From the NCBI RefSeq assembly GCF_020509005.1, contig NC_063019.1, forward strand, positions 1,426,001-1,490,000: a DNA stretch of 64,000 bases, in the 5' to 3' direction. Shown here one piece after another: positions 42,817 through 53,437 of this stretch; within the stretch, counting starts at the first letter, position 1, and every line of letters starts with the position of its first letter. This DNA is from Fulvia fulva. Its lineage: Eukaryota; Ascomycota; Dothideomycetes; Mycosphaerellales; Mycosphaerellaceae. The position numbers were made by a program, and so were the translations under genes. The notes below the pieces were generated by a model. It was not told the origin of the DNA, made no database searches, and saw only the letters and a list, made by a program, of their open reading frames with translations.

Positions 42817-45800
42817 TTGAGACACCCAATCTTACCACTATCTAGTACAATGTCAACAAAAGCCAGCACAAGGTCTAGAGAAGCTTTCTCCAAGCACTGG
42901 ACCCAAAGAAACACCTAGTTATTGCAGTCTAGGAACCTTGGATTAACAGCAAATCTAACAGACCATCTACTGCTAACGACCTAAGGTATCACACACTCCT
43001 AGCCAAACAAGGCACCCCTAGAACATGCATGTACATCAGCAAAGAGATGGCAACAGACAGCTGGGAACAAATCCAACAGGAAGGGGGAGACATCACCTCA
43101 GTCAGACTCAAAACCAACCAAGGCAGCATCCACATCCACAGTGTATACAACCCACCCCCCAGCTCCAGAAGCAGCACCCAGCTGGGCACACTACAACAGC
43201 TGCCAGACATCCTGCAGAGTGACTCCCAACACATCGTGCTGGGAGACTTCAACTTGCACCATCCTACATGGGGATCAGACTTTGCACCTGCCCATCACTT
43301 CCTAGCTAACAGACTCCTCTCCACTACCCAAAGCAACAACATGCACCTAGTTACCCCAAAGGGCCTAACTACCTGGTCACAGAGAGCAAGCTCAAGCACC
43401 ATTGACCTGTGCTTTGCATCACATGACCTGCAGCAGAAGGTCACCAGATGCTGGGTTAACCAGGACTTGGAGTCCTCATCAGATCACCTCCTAATTCAGG
43501 TGGAGTTTGAAACACAGACACAGCAGGAAGGAGACCTAGAACCTCAGCTGGCCTGGAAGGCAGCCAACTGGGAACAGATCAGACAAGACCTGGAACAGAA
43601 GCTAGCTGGACTAGAGACCAGGAGACTGGAAACAGCCTTAGACATAGACCAAGCAGTGGCAGAACTGGTTAGAACAATGCAGGAAACTGCAGCAGCCCAC
43701 ACCAGAGAAAAGAAACAGTCACTGTACCAGAAGCTATTCTGGACAAAGGAATGCTCAGAGAAGGTCAAGGCAGCCAGGCAGGCCAGGAGAGCCCTTACCT
43801 AGAGTCACTCCTAGGAAGCATGGGACAGATACAACCAGGCAACCAGAGACAAGAAGGCCCAGATCAAGAGGGACAAGATGCTGGAGTGGAGGTCAACAGT
43901 TGGATCCATTACCCAGAATCCTGAGAAGATATGGAAACTAGCAACGTGGGCAAGACAACCCACACAGGACAGAAACATGCTGCCCCAGTTTCCAAACATT
44001 GAAGACCAGGAAGGAGTAATCCAACACACTCTTCTAGGAAAGGCACAGGCATTGGGGAAACATTTCTTTGGCACACAGGTAGAAGCTGACCTGCAGGATC
44101 TGGAGGGCAGTGTGTATCCAACACCACTAGAGCAATCCTGCACAGTGGGAGAGGGAGAGATCAAGAGCATCATTAAGAGACTCTTAGGAAACAAGGCCCT
44201 AGGACCAGATGGGATTCCAAACTTGTTCATCAAGACATACAAGGACCAGATCTCCCCTACACTGTCAAACATCTTTTCACAGTGCATGGCCTAAGGACAC
44301 TGCCCTAAACACTTCAAGGAGTCACTGACTGTGGTCTTGAGAAAACCACAGAAAAAGGACTACACAAAGCTAAAGGCATACAGACCTATTGCCTTGCTCA
44401 ACACACTAGGCAAACTCCTGGAAAAGATTATAGCAGAAAGGCTAACAAACCTAGCTGAAGAACATGGAATCCTTCCTAAAGAACAGATGGGAGGCAGGAA
44501 ACAAAGATCAACACTAACAGCTGTGGAACTTATCACAGAGCAGATCAAGACCCTGTGGCACTTCAGGAACAACAAAGCAGCCACACTCCTCTTACTGGAC
44601 ATATCAGGAGCCTTTGACAATGTCTCACACTAGAGGCTGATCCACATCCTGAAACAGAAGGCTATCCCCAACTGGACAGTCCAGTTCATCCAGTCCTTCC
44701 TCAGAGGCAGAACCACAAGACTAAGACTGGGCAGATACAGATCTGACAGCAAGCCTACAGAGACAGGAATCCCACAGGAATCAATAATGTCTCTAATCCT
44801 GTTTCTCCTCTTTATGGCAGACCTGCTAGCAAAGCTAAACTCTAGAAACACATCAGCCTCAGGGTTTGTGGATGACACAAACAATCTAGCCTGGTCAGAC
44901 AGCACAGAAGAGAACTGCAGAATCTTGCAGAAGAAACACAAGGAATGTGAGGAATGGGCCAGGAAACATAGAGCCAGATTTGCCCTAGAGAAGTATCAAC
45001 TTATTCACTTCAGTAGAGCCAGAAACAGACACAATATGCAAGCCCCAATCACCTTCAGGGACACACAACAGAACCCTCAAGTGAATTAAGGGTGCTAGGA
45101 ATATGGCTGGATCCAAAGCTCAGCTGGGGACCACAGGTCAAGAAAGCACAGGCAAGAGCAGACAACAACAGGCAATCAATTGACAGGCTTATAGCCTCCA
45201 CATGGGGAGCCACATTTGCGAAAGCAAAGGTTATGTACAAGGCCATTGTGAAGCCAGCCATGCTATATGGAGCCCAGATCTGGTCAGCCCAAGACAAGAT
45301 CCCAAAGAGAATTGCAGATCCCATCAGCAGAGCCCAAGCCTCCTGTCTGAAAAAGGTGCTTGGAGCATACAAGTCAACTCCAACAAGGGTGGTCGAAATG
45401 GAGTCTGGCTCCCCACCAGCCAAGCTCTACCTTCAAGGGTTGAGATACCAGTATGCAGGAAAGACGTCTGCATACCCAGCCCAGCTAGTAATCCAGAAGG
45501 CAGTCAACAAAATCAGGAGCCAGTGCACAAGAAGGCACAGACAAGCAAGACCCAATCCAGCCCCACAGAAGCAGCAGGACCTGCAGAAGTTCAAAAAACT
45601 AACAGAACAGCTGCACCTAGCCCAGCAGGAACAGGACAGAAGGGCTCAAGGGAGAGGATCAGCAGCCAGCCAAGGGAAGAAGCAACAGTCTCTAGCTGAA
45701 AGGATGGCAGGACTCCTCTAGAAGACTGAATGGACAAGAACCCCACAGAGGCCAGGAACCCCAAAGGCACTCCAACAGTTTGGTAGCCACAACTACCTAC

Positions 45801-46198
45801 TATACTCGGACCTGACCAGGTCAGAAGCAAGCATAGCAATACAAATCCGCTCTGAACACATCGGAGTCAGGGCATACCTGCATCAGAGAAAAGTCCCAGG
45901 TATCGAAGACAAGAGTTGCCCATGCGGCTACCTGTCCCAGAATGTCGAACATAGACTTCTGGTTTGCAAAGAATGGAGTACAGGGAGAGGTGAATGGAGG
46001 GCAAGGGCAAGGAACAGAAATTTCTAAGCCATGATCAGCAATAAGGGAGACCTCCAGAGAATTACAAGGTGGATCATCCACCAAGGATTTTTGGAGCAGT
46101 TCTCTCTTACTAGGGAAACAGAGAGATGGATTGAGGAGAGAAAGAAGGAGGAGGAGAGCAGGAAGAGGGGGACAACTCTAGGGTTGCAGACAAGGTAG
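42813..46198 (+). pseudogene. LINE3 ORF2: endonuclease-reverse transcriptase, eight TAG, one TAA, one frameshift
   Basis: The ATG at 42813 overlaps the ORF1 stop. The endonuclease retains YNVNKS, EPW, YISK, GDFNLHHPTWG, STIDLCF and SDH, the normal set of apurinic-type catalytic motifs. The RT shows LGPDGIPNLF, LLLLDISGAFDNVSH, GIPQES (usually GIPQGS) and FVDDTNNLAW. A shift of frame near 45080 (net one base lost) joins to VLGIWLDPKLSWGP. The C-terminus has a CPCGY...EHRLLVC finger. Stops are TAG at 42843, 42876, 42930, 43800, 43812, 44292, 44631 and 45719 and TAA at 46025. I see no RNase H domain. Without the lesions the protein would be about 1127 residues. Confidence 0.92.
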
Positions 46199-46341
46199 TC
46201 AGAGGCTAACCACCATGACACTAGTGCACCCTAATGGAAGGAAAACTGAGAACTCATGGCAAGGAAGCTATTAGAGAAGGAGAGGAGGTTTTTACCTAGG
46301 AACAGGTTTCCTACCTTATGCAGCAATATATATAGACATAA

Positions 46342-46373
46342 ACCCGTATAGGCCGGAGGGCACTATAACGGGT
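46342..46373 (+). other. LINE3 3' UTR stem-loop
   Basis: ACCCGT (46342-46347) and ACGGGT (46368-46373) form a perfect 6-bp stem around a 20-nt loop (46348-46367) that begins ATAGGCC and ends GCACTATA. A short spacer and the ATCT tail (46384-46392) follow. Confidence 0.68.
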
Positions 46374-46392
46374 AAATGAATCATCTATCTAT

Positions 46393-48766
46393 CTATATAT
46401 AGCATAACTAGATAAGAAGCTATTACCGGATTGTGTTTATCTATAGAGTAGTTTATAGCTAGTAGGGAGTATACCGATATACTCAAAACCTTACCTCCCT
46501 TAGGAGGCCTATGTTTATGTTTATACTTTTTCTCGTTTTCTCGTAACTCTAACTCGTACGGTCTACTACGTATTGCGCTTACGTAGTGGACTAGGCGTTT
46601 CCCGCGCCGCCGGTATTATTAGCGTTACTACTATTACTACCGTTACGGCGGTTATTACTTAGGTTATAGCCTAGCGTAAATAGGCGGCGGGCAACATCTC
46701 GAAGGGGGTACTAATCGGTATCGACACGGCGGTGACCTTCTTATTCGCATTTTAAGTACCGATTCTGATCGATATATTCCTAGGCGCGAGTAGTATCTAA
46801 AGGTTAGATATACTAAAATGCCTAAGGTCGATTAGCCTACTTAGTCTTAGCGTTCGGGTTAGTGTTATTGCCGCTACTACTCGAAGCTATATCCTTCTTA
46901 TCGTCGTTACCCTTAGTAGTCTTCTTATTACCTTAGGTCTTATTACTATTACCGGTCTTACTATACTTAAGGTCGAACGCCTTAAACTTATCCTCGTAGT
47001 TATATAGCGTAGACACGACTTACTTAAGGGTCATATTGACTATGTCCTCGTTTATAATACGGTTATCGTAGCGCGAGTTCAACTTACGGAGTAGGAAGTC
47101 CTTCTCGAGTTTCTTTTCCTTCGCGCCGTTATTAAGGTTAATAATATCGGCGTTCTTACGGAAGGATAGGTAGAAGTTACTAAACTTCTCCTTATTACCC
47201 TACTATAGACTGTTAAGCTTAGTTATAGCATTAGTATAGGCATTACGGGTACCGTAGCGCCGGGCTAGATCTTCTATTATCTTATCTATAGAAGCGTACT
47301 AAGTAGTCGTACCTTCCCTAGACTTAGTAAGACTAGGGATCTTTAAGTCGACATAGGTCTATACACCGTTCTTTAACTAGCTCTAGACGTTCTAAAGGGA
47401 GTCCTTTATAGTACGGTACTTCGAGGCTTAGAGCTTAGCTTCGGTAGTACGCTACTACTCTTAGAACTTAATGTTATCGCTCTTTAGGTCGAACTTAGTA
47501 GGGGCCTTTAGCTCGTTAGAGGACTTAATACTAGTAGTTATGTCGGCGTCGTAAGTCGTATATACGGAGATAGGGTTACTATCTAAGTCGGTACTCGGGC
47601 GATTCTTCCTACCCTTACGACTATTCTTACGGCCCTTATTACCGTCGTCCTCGTCGTCTAATAAGTCCGATAAATCCGGGTCCGACTTCTTCTTATTAGG
47701 TTTGCCTCTATTTTGCCGACGCTCTAGTGACTCTTTAGACTCGGTTTGCTAAGGTAGTAGGTCTTGCTTTTCCTTAGACCGGCTACGGTCTATCTCTTAC
47801 TTCTTAAGCTTACTAACACGCTTCTCGGCTACTACGAGCTTAGTCTCGGTCTCTACTAGCTTACTCTCCGCTACCTTATACTACGTACGATACACCTTCT
47901 TTATATCTTTAGCCCTCGTAAGCTCGTCTAGGTTAGTAAAGATAGTATTATCGCGCTTAGCGAGCTCCTCCTTTAGTCGCGTAACCTCCTCTTCTAGGGA
48001 CTGTCTAGTCGCCTATTCCGTATCGATCACATCCTCGAGTCGGTCTATCTAGTCCTTAGTATCTTACGCCTTACGGAGGTTAATACGGTTAGCTATATCG
48101 AGCGTAGTATTAAGTTTATACGTATATCGGTAATCGGACTCGATATTATAGAGGATCTTATAGATCTACTAGGGATAATCATTAACCGTCTTCTTGAACT
48201 TATCTATATTTAACCCGTTTAACGAGTCGAAGGCTTCCTAGAAGTTGTCGATAGTAACTCTCCTCTTCCTCGGTACCTTAGTACCCTTATCTTCTATCTT
48301 ATCCTTAATAAACTCCGCCCTATATAGGTTAGCTAAGTTTAGCTCTATCTCGACCTCCTCTTCCTTAATCGCCTTGAGTTAGTCGAACACCTTCTTATAC
48401 TACTTACGGTACTAGTTATTCTCGTCGAGGAGCCTATTTACGATATCCTCTTTACGTCCTTAAGTCTATATCGCCGGGTTCGCGCTATCGTTATCGGGTA
48501 GATCGGATAGTAGAGTAAAGAAGGATAATCTATTAAGGGACGCGCGATGAACGCGTCTATTAGTGTTCTCTATACTTACGCCTAGTACGCCGGTACCGGT
48601 CTGTCTCGCTATTATTACTATATTAGCTATAATCTACTTTAAGGTACGACTTAGCGAGTACGACACCTAATCTTAGCACTTCCTTATATACTATCGCGGT
48701 TTCTCTATAATCTCCCGAATATAGCTTCTCGTGTCTCTCTATACGTTAGTAATGATCTATTCGAAG
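46393..48766 (-). pseudogene. Element D fragment: gag and 5' leader
   Basis: The minus strand encodes a decayed gag: an acidic, Lys/Glu-rich part with coiled-coil character near 47780-48250, Asp-rich stretches near 47640-47700, and a conserved gag core near 46950-47360. The layout parallels the B-family gag (20408-22560). A possible knuckle lies near 46750-46800 but is degraded. The primer-binding region is at 48755-48764 beside the 5' LTR. Stops are too dense to fix the start codon. Confidence 0.72.
48755..48764 (-). other. Element D primer-binding site
   Basis: On the plus strand ATCTATTCGA here is the reverse complement of TCGAATAGAT at 48809-48818 inside the adjacent LTR, a 10-bp match. 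It starts 2 nt from the LTR end, as in B and C. A TATA-like element lies 41 nt upstream of the LTR motif on the minus strand (48853-48859). Confidence 0.6.
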
Positions 48767-48951
48767 TGTTATAAGTAGGTATAAGTACGTAGTCGGGTAA
48801 GGTACAAGTCGAATAGATGTTCTATCTAAGGGAGGCGCGGAGGGCGCGAGAGTTATATACGGGCGCTAAGCCGCTAGTCGGATTAGTTAGCGGGCGCGAG
48901 GTCTAGGTCCGTGCCCGCGGGTTTAAGTAAATATACGCCGGTACGGTAATA
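48767..48951 (-). repeat. Element D 5' LTR (185 bp)
   Basis: Begins TGTTATAAG, keeping the original TG, and ends GGTAATA. It is followed by TACGA, the right target duplication. It matches 210-394 with few differences, mainly of RIP type. Confidence 0.92.
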
Positions 48952-50260
48952 TACGACTAGATTACGCTTAACGAAAGTAGCCGAGATTTAACGGCCTTTA
49001 TAACGCCTCTTAGGCTTATACGGTATATAACGTTACTATAGGGTACGACGAACTTAGTTACTTAGTTCGTACGGGTAGTAACTAAGGTGTAAATAGACTA
49101 TGTTTCTTACTAAGCAAAACTATTTCTTAATACTATCGGCGTAAATGGTCCTACTAAGGATTATAGTAACGCTAAGGTAGAGCCTAGCCTTCGACGATAG
49201 GTTATAGAATATATTATATCCCTTAATCTTGTTCTTACGGACCTAGAGAGGGCCGGAGCGGTAGTCGTAGGGGAGAAGTCGTAGTGGCTTTATAAGATCC
49301 TAAAGATCGTAGGCTATATTACTAGCCCGAGCGGCCGCTATCTAGATCCTAAGGTAGTAGCTAAGATCTTAAACTAGCTAACCCTAAAGTACGTAAAGGA
49401 CGTTCGAGTTTATATTAGGATCTATATTTACTTCCGGATTCAGATCTCCTAGTTCGTAATCGTCGCTCGGCTAATATATAAGCTTTTAAGGAAGGACGTT
49501 AAGTTTATCTAGACTAAGAATAAGTAGTTCTCGAAAGGGAATCTAGTAAGGTTCTTAGTAATAATACCGGCGTTAGTAACTATCTCCTACGCCCTAGGAG
49601 CTAGTAGGATCTTCGTTTCTATTCACGTAAGTAGTATTAGGTAGGGTTATATAATATCGTAGGAATTACTAGATAATACTCGACAAAGATACCGGGTAAG
49701 GTATAAGAGCGGTACCTAGAACGTAAACGAGGCTAAGTATAATATAGGAAAGCGGGAGTGCCTCGGAGTGCTAAAGGACCTTAAGAAGGTCTAGCGCTAC
49801 CTCGTAGGAGTAGACTTCATCCTCGAAGTTAATACTAAAACGCTAGTATAGTAGTCAAATCGGCTAGTATCCGATATTCTAAACTCTATAATAGTAAGGT
49901 AGGTTACTTAGATCCGGCTATTTACCTCTAAAGTAAGGCATATCGATAGGAAGAAGTACTCCGGACCGGATATACTATCTCGTAAACTACCTATAGCTAA
50001 AGAGCTTACGGAACCTAATAATAATATTAATAAGATAATTAACGAAAAATTCTTCCGTTACGCCGAGCTAGTTAATACTTTCCCCGACATTCTAGAGCGT
50101 AAACGACTCCTCGAATCCTAGTATAGTAACAATTCCGAGCTTATAGCTTATATTCTAGAATATCGAATACGACCGGAAGGGGTTACCCGGGCTAAGTATC
50201 GAAACCTCGTTAAGAAGAGTCCTCGGTACTACTTAAGAGACAAGCTCTTATTTTATTATA
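48952..50260 (+). pseudogene. Element G, right part: RT and RNase H of an old gypsy element
   Basis: Continues the frame broken at 209: ITLNESSRDLTAF, then FVRVVTKV, DYVS, LRRYVIEYI-like segments and VLTDLERAGA (near 49235). IVGYITSPSGR and VKDVRVYIRI follow. The RNase H/connection part has FIxTKN, SYALGAS and ECLGVLKDLKKV (near 49765). VDFILEVNTKTLV, KYSGPDILSRKLP (near 49950) and a KLLF tail come last. TAG stops are scattered throughout. The phylogenetic type (SRDLTAF, DLERAGA) differs from that of B, C, D and H. Integrase and the 3' LTR are not seen before LINE4 begins. Confidence 0.85.
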
Positions 50261-50274
50261 TATATTATTCATTA

Positions 50275-50306
50275 AGCTATTATAGTGCCTCCTAGCCTAT
50301 ATAGCT
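50275..50306 (-). other. LINE4 3' UTR stem-loop
   Basis: AGCTAT and ATAGCT (50275-50280 and 50301-50306) pair perfectly around a 20-nt loop which on the minus strand begins ATAGGCT and ends GCACTATA. It is the fourth member of the hairpin family in the window. Confidence 0.62.
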
Positions 50307-50449
50307 ATTCTACGTACTTCTGTCTTTCGAAGGGGAAACCGCTCGCGTTAAAAACCCCTCTCCTCTCCTATACTACTATTGTCCGTTATTTACCTTCCCG
50401 CTTTCCTTATAAAGGGTATACTAGTGTTATAGGCCTGCCCTAATGACTA

Positions 50450-53294
50450 CCTTATCTGTATCCTCTTAGTCTCCCTCCTCTTCTCTATCTACTCCTCCGT
50501 CTCGTTAGCTAGTTTAAACTAGGTAAGGTATCCTTATCTTAGGACCTAACGTACTATCTTCTATATGTCGCTCTTGTTCGTAATGATCGACTAGTAGTCG
50601 CGTCTAGCTGCTCTCGCTCTCTATATACTCCGCCCTTCTCCCTATTATAGGTACCGTACGACTATATATTCCGGGTTCTACGACGGGTAGCTATACTCGT
50701 ACGCTAGGTTATCTATATCTAGGACGTTCCTCCTATATAAGTAAGCCCGAAGCCCGATATATTCGGACCGGATTTAGATTGTTACGCTTACTTCTACCCT
50801 AATAAGGTCGCGGTATAGGAGGTAGTTATGTCTCTAGAAGGTTCGTAGGGCTAGGGGGTCTATTCTCGCTAGAGGGTTACTATTCTATCCCTATTCCTAT
50901 AGGCAGCCGGCTACCTACTCTACGAGGCTCTAGGACTTTCTCTTGTTCCCCTTCCTTTCCCGGGTTCTTCGTCCCTCCTCCTCCCTCGCTAGCTATTCCG
51001 GCGTTCCTTATATTTTCCTAAAAACCCGTACGTCGTCCCGCTTTTAACTCCTCCTTACGTACGGTCCTATATATAGCCGGCTATATCTCTATATAATTCG
51101 TGCTGTCTTATCGTAGATAGTTTATTATACTAGATACCCTATCGTCTTCGCCGTATATTAGATCCTTATCCCTTAGATATAGTAATAGATAGGTAGTGTC
51201 CCGGTCTCTATCTCGGCTACTCTCGTCGATATAGTCTTATACGCTCCGAGAATTCTTCTTAAGTTGCCTACTTAGGTTCGATTAAGAGGCTGTTCGATCC
51301 GTCGCGGTACTAGCTTATCGACTCCCCCCGTACCCTAGATTTATACCCCGTAAAGTATCGCTAGTTAAACGATTACTTTGTATATTATTCTTGCTTTATC
51401 AAAGGTCGCCCCCTACGTTGACTTAGTAAGACGTGTTATTAATACCTCGTTTACTTATACTCTATTCTAGGCCTTCTTGACCTATAGGTTCTAGCTTAGC
51501 TTCGGGTCTAGCTAGATTCCTAGTACTCGGAGTTCGGGGGAGGGCTTCGTCTCGTATCTCTAGATTATTATAGTTGCCTATATATTGTAGTAGGTCCTCG
51601 TTTTACTAAACTAGATTAGCTAGTATTTCTCTAGGGCAAAACGGACGCCGTAGCGTCTAGCCTAGTCCTCGTATACTCTATATCTCTCCGTAAGTAGTCT
51701 ATAGTTTTCCTCCGTTATCGCGGACTAGGCTAGGATGTTTATGTCGTCTATAAAGCCTAACGCCGAAGTCTAAGGGGACGTAAGTAAGGGGATAAGGTCG
51801 GCTATAAACATTAGGAATAGGATCGGGGATAGCGTAGATCCTTAGGAGATTCCGGTCTCTACGTATACCCTATCGGATTTATACCTCCCGAGGACTATTC
51901 TCGTAGTCCTCTCTTTAAGGAAGGAGTATATAAATTTCGTGGCCTATACGGGGACTCCCTTCTGTCGGAGTATATAGAGTAGTCTTTCGTAGGAGACGTT
52001 ATCGAATACTCCGGAGATCTCTAGAGAGAGTAGTGATACTATTCTATTCCGTCTATAGTACTAGAGGGTTTAGATCTATTTGGTTATTAGTTCTATTACC
52101 GTAAGGGTTAAGCGGTTACTTCTCCCTCCTATCTATATCTCCGGGAGGATGTTATTCTCCTCGACTAGTTTTATAAGTCTCTAGGCTACTACCTTCTCTA
52201 GGATCTTCCCTACTATATTTAGGAGCGTAATCGGTCTATATAACTTGAGCCTATTATAGTCTTCCTTCTATAGCTTCTAGATAACTACTATTAGGGAGTC
52301 TCTATACGGCTTCGGATAGTAGCCTTTCCGTAGACAAGTAGTAAAGAGCTTAGCTAGGCTCGGGGCGATTTCCTCTTTATATTCCTTTAGTAGGAGGTTT
52401 AGGATTTTGTCGGGCCCTAGGGCCTTTCTTCCCTTAAGCTGTCCTATTACGGCCTTAACCTCGCCTAGCTAGACTGTCTAGTATATATCTAGTAGTTCTA
52501 GGTACGACGTACCTACTATATCTATTAGGTCCGCGTCGACTTATATTAAGAAGAAGTAGTCCGTAAACGCCTTCGCTTTTTCCTCCGGCGTTAACCTTAG
52601 CGTTCCCGTGATATCGACTATAGGCGGGAAGTAAGGCGTCTTCTCTGTCCCTCTAGCTCTCGCCTACCTCGCTAGTCGCTATATCTAGTTAGGGTTCTCT
52701 ATTACGAGCCCTACCGTCGTTCTCTAGTCTAGCTATTTGTCCCGACGTATCTAGGCTTTCTTAGCTTAGCTAGCCCTTTAGTATACGTTCTATATTACTT
52801 ATATATACTCCTTCGTCTACTCTCGTCTAGCTCTCCTCGCCTCCTTTACCCTTTCCGTATACGCCGGGGTCTAGAATAGCTTCTATCTTTAAGAAGGTCG
52901 AATATAGGGTATATACTAACGAGCTACCTCCTATACGACTATCGTTATCCGTTCGGATTCTTTATCGAGCTCGGCTTCTTATTCTACTTCTATTCCTACT
53001 TCTAGTCCCGTATTTACTCTATTATCGTATAGTCGTACCGCTAGTTTACCTCGGATTTCTTCCTACGGGGCCTTCTTCTAGTTTAGGCGCGGCTCCGCTA
53101 TAGGTTCCTCCTCGACTCCTACCTCGATTGTTGTCTAGATCGGGATGTAGTCTAATCCTACTTCGAGTAAGAGGTTCGGGCGGTACTTATTTACGCTTAA
53201 TCTCGCCTTCTATATCTCTATACCCTTTAGGGTCGCTAGTTCTATATCGCGGCTCGCGGTAATTTCTAGTAACTTATATAACGGTTTATAGTCG
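50450..53294 (-). pseudogene. LINE4 ORF2 (endonuclease C-terminus and RT), decayed
   Basis: On the minus strand LDYIPI near 53160 marks the end of the endonuclease. The RT follows with GPDKILN near 52415, LSLEISGVFDN near 52025, a LSPILFLMFIADL-like run near 51815 and a FIDDINIL-like string near 51740. VLGIxLDP is near 51510 and the C-terminal finger near 50700. Compared with LINE2, about 16 codons covering the STIDLYF motif are missing in frame near 53185-53215. The stop equivalent to LINE3's lies near 50450. The upstream part, including ORF1, is not in the window. Confidence 0.8.
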
Positions 53295-53437
53295 TGTTAA
53301 TATAAAGTAGCTAGGTACGTAGGAAAGAGGAGCGCGAGGTACGCCGAGGCTATATATAAGCCGAGGTACTACGCTAGTACGCGCGGTCACGTAACCTACG
53401 TACTAGCTAGACATTCGCTAGGCCTAGGGCCGTAATA
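53295..53437 (-). repeat. Element H 3' LTR (143 bp)
   Basis: Starts TGTTAATA and ends CCGTAATA next to CTACCCCCCC, the reverse complement of a polypurine tract (53438-53450), the same arrangement as in D. The second LTR is not present, so the limits rest on this analogy. The minus strand has a TATA-like TATATATA around 53353-53360. Confidence 0.78.

Larger units (their letters stand above)
41551..46392 (+). mobile_element. LINE3: youngest Tad-like LINE, lightly RIP-damaged (4842 bp)
   Basis: Flanked by a 15-bp duplication, CTATATATAGCATAA (up to three of these bases may be shared with the tail). CA and TG remain common, unlike the neighbouring D sequence. Gene order is ORF1, ORF2 (overlapping by ATGA), 3' UTR with a perfect 6-bp hairpin, and an ATCT tail. 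Only 6 bases precede the ORF1 ATG, so the 5' end is either very short or slightly truncated compared with LINE2, which has a longer leader. Confidence 0.93.
210..48951 (-). mobile_element. Element D: Ty3/gypsy chromovirus-like retrotransposon, minus strand, split by multiple insertions
   Basis: Two 185-bp LTRs (210-394 and 48767-48951) match closely and are flanked by the same 5-bp duplication TACGA. D's own pieces are 210-532, 6827-7666, 13320-13858, 27336-28496, 33651-35045, 41188-41550 and 46408-48951, about 7.2 kb in all. Read on the minus strand from right to left they give gag, protease, RT, RNase H, integrase and a chromodomain-like segment in the normal gypsy order. Each gap is closed by a target duplication of the inserted element. 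All frames are destroyed by TAG/TAA stops of RIP type. D is related to but clearly diverged from H at 53295. Confidence 0.92.
50261..53294 (-). mobile_element. LINE4: Tad-like LINE, minus strand, RIP-saturated, split by H
   Basis: The 3' end lies on the left. The hairpin at 50275-50306 and the UTR block CTCCTCTCC...TTAAAAACCCC resemble LINE2 in reverse complement. No ATCT tail is seen: the bases left of the hairpin are AT-rich (50245-50270), so the boundary is uncertain by some tens of bases. The 5' part is cut off by H at 53295 and must continue beyond the window. Target duplication not identified. Confidence 0.82.

Noticed and set aside
42340..46221. Antisense ORFs of 60-158 codons opposite LINE3
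   Set aside because: Opposite strand of ORF1 and ORF2, with no motif and no conservation in LINE1, LINE2 or LINE4.
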